Shown: positions 62,879-64,000 of the stretch, piece after piece
Layout: each line of letters starts with the position of its first letter
Position numbering within the stretch: the first letter of the stretch is position 1
Source of the DNA: an uncultured Clostridia bacterium
GTDB lineage: Bacteria; Bacillota; Clostridia; Lachnospirales; CAG-274
Length of the DNA stretch: 64,000 nucleotides
Assembly: GCA_947589665.1 (NCBI GenBank)
Contig: CANQBJ010000001.1
Span: 62,001 to 126,000 of the forward strand
Direction: 5' to 3'
Translations under genes and position numbers: made by a program
The notes under the pieces: generated by a model
Databases searched by the model: none
Seen by the model: only the letters and a program-made list of their open reading frames with translations
Told to the model about the DNA's origin: nothing

Positions 62879-63949
62879 TCAAAGGTTTTCAATAATTAAC
62901 TTACCCATTTCCTTGCAGCCGACCTGCTTCATACCCTCGCTCATGATATCGCCTGTTCTGTAGCCCTTATCAAGGACCTTTGTAACGGCGTCCTCAATGC
63001 ACTTAGCCTCTTCCTGAAGACCGAAGCTGTACTTAAGCATCATAGCGCCTGAAAGAATAGTAGCGATAGGATTGGCAAGGTCCTTGCCTGCTATATCGGG
63101 AGCAGAGCCGTGTACAGGCTCATACATACCAAGAGTACCCTCGCCAAGACTTGCAGAAGGCAGCATACCGATAGAGCCTGTCATCTGAGATGCCTCATCG
63201 GAAAGGATATCGCCGAAAATATTGCCAGTAACGATAACATCAAAGGTAGTAGGCCTCATTATAAGCTGCATAGAGGCATTGTCTACATAAAGATGGTCAA
63301 GCTCTACATCGGGATAGTCCTTTGCAACCTCTAATACAACACTTCTCCAAAGTCTTGAAGACTCCAGTACATTCTGCTTGTCCACGTTGGTAACGTGCTT
63401 ATTTCTCTTTCTTGCTATTTCAAAGGCAGTCCTTGTTATTCTCTCAACTTCCTTTACGGAATACTGCTCTACATCGTAGGCAGCCTCGCCCATATCTGTC
63501 ATCTTTCTGCCCTTTTCGCCGAAGTACATACCGCCTGTAAGCTCTCTTACGACCATAATGTCTACTCCGTCTGCAACAAGCTCGGGCTTAAGAGGACAAG
63601 CGTCCTTTAAAGCATCGTGAAGAGTTGCGGGTCTTAAATTGGCGTATAAGCCTAAGGCACCTCTTAAGCCTAAGAGTGCTCTTTCGGGTCTTTTATCGCC
63701 GGGGAGAGTGTCCCACTGCCAGCCGCCTACTGCGCCCAGAAGAACGGAATCGCTTGCCTTACATACGTCAATAGTTTCCTGGGGAAGAGGTTCGCCGTAC
63801 TTATCGATAGCGCAGCCGCCGCCTAAAACGTAAGTATATTCAAAAGTATGACCGAATTTTTCACCTATAGCATTGAGTACGGCTATATTCTGCTCCATTA
63901 CCTCAGGACCTATGCCGTCGCCTGCTACTACTGCAATTTTATAGTTCAT
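62879..63949 (-). CDS. leuB: 3-isopropylmalate dehydrogenase
   Basis: Third step of leucine synthesis, oxidising 3-isopropylmalate with NAD. About 356 residues. Motifs: [46 protein letters not shown], the metal-binding [16 protein letters not shown], and [19 protein letters not shown] at 63947-63949 follows GAGGTG; three codons upstream in frame are not part of it. The preceding partial gene ends 11 bases away. Confidence 0.97.
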   Translation of the reverse strand: MNYKIAVVAGDGIGPEVMEQNIAVLNAIGEKFGHTFEYTYVLGGGCAIDKYGEPLPQETIDVCKASDSVLLGAVGGWQWDTLPGDKRPERALLGLRGALGLYANLRPATLHDALKDACPLKPELVADGVDIMVVRELTGGMYFGEKGRKMTDMGEAAYDVEQYSVKEVERITRTAFEIARKRNKHVTNVDKQNVLESSRLWRSVVLEVAKDYPDVELDHLYVDNASMQLIMRPTTFDVIVTGNIFGDILSDEASQMTGSIGMLPSASLGEGTLGMYEPVHGSAPDIAGKDLANPIATILSGAMMLKYSFGLQEEAKCIEDAVTKVLDKGYRTGDIMSEGMKQVGCKEMGKLIIENL

Positions 63950-63960
63950 TTTATACACCT

Positions 63961-64000
63961 CTATTTAATTCCTAATTTGACCTTAGTCTGCTCGATAAGA
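63961..64000 (-). CDS. 3' end of an upstream leucine-operon gene (possibly leuD)
   Basis: Only 12 codons and a TAG are visible; the reading [12 protein letters not shown] is open to the window edge. Its stop touches the leuB ribosome site. Gene order in Clostridia (leuC-leuD-leuB) suggests leuD, but the fragment is too short to prove it. Confidence 0.45.
   Translation of the reverse strand, partial: LIEQTKVKLGIK

Overview
The window is a chromosomal segment of a low-to-moderate GC, spore-forming anaerobic Firmicute of the class Clostridia, probably a gut plant-polysaccharide degrader. Evidence: SpoIVA and SpoIIP homologues, strong Shine-Dalgarno sites, AGA/AGG arginine and ATA isoleucine codons, dockerin- and cohesin-bearing pectate lyases with Thr/Gln-rich linkers, and Clostridia-type DUF2325/DUF3793 genes. 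Genus cannot be fixed from the sequence alone. No tRNA, rRNA, CRISPR array or complete prophage was recognised.

Layout. 1-2.5 kb: aspartate-family operon (ACT protein, homoserine dehydrogenase, aspartokinase, cut by the window edge). 2.5-3.1 kb: stacked MITE-like repeats. 3.1-8.9 kb: FtsE-FtsX, a coiled-coil M23 murein hydrolase, a beta-propeller protein and a small membrane protein. 9-10 kb: PucR/CdaR-type regulator, divergent from a ZapA-coiled-coil / U32 / SEDS / class B PBP division operon (10.3-16.7 kb). 16.7-17.5 kb: a 25-residue hydrophobic peptide gene in a type I toxin-like layout, a palindrome and a second long repeat. 17.6-27.2 kb: pectinolytic locus with two cohesin-like proteins, a 44-residue peptide, a giant PL1-PL9 pectate lyase and a PL1 pectate lyase. 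27.5-28.4 kb: spoIIP. 28.8-29.6 kb: DUF3793/DUF2325 pair under a consensus promoter with two identical-type operators.

29.8-45.9 kb: a long minus-strand envelope-polymer cluster (phosphodiester glycosidase, flippase, UDP-ManNAc dehydrogenase, two glycosyltransferases, polymerase/ligase, pyruvyl transferase, TagA-like transferase, PrsA-like foldase, DapF, PAP2 phosphatase), interrupted by a KilA-N gene between 57-bp direct repeats. Together these suggest a pyruvylated ManNAc-containing secondary wall polymer. 46.1-46.2 kb: a candidate small RNA with a C-rich loop. 46.4-48.4 kb: spoIVA with a sigma-E-like promoter and an HPr-like protein lacking the phosphocarrier histidine. 48.9-50.3 kb: a three-gene HprK-like kinase / PqqD / S26 peptidase cassette resembling RiPP maturation sets but without an obvious local precursor.

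50.4-58.4 kb: bifunctional methionine synthesis / methylene-THF reductase gene, a lipoprotein, a CGNN-repeat small protein, then a plus-strand proline operon (EamA transporter, proB, 5-formyl-THF cyclo-ligase, proA) followed by an AT-rich membrane-anchored HNH gene and sfsA. 58.8-64 kb: branched-chain amino acid genes leuB, ilvD, ilvB with a small secreted protein between ilvD and ilvB.

Two dispersed repeat families sharing the same terminal inverted repeat (consensus core TAAATTTKTGTTTAT) occur at 2.6-3.1, 17.2-17.5, 28.5-28.7, 48.5-48.8 and 58.4-58.7 kb. They, the candidate sRNA, the toxin-like locus and the kinase/PqqD/peptidase cassette are the most interesting items.
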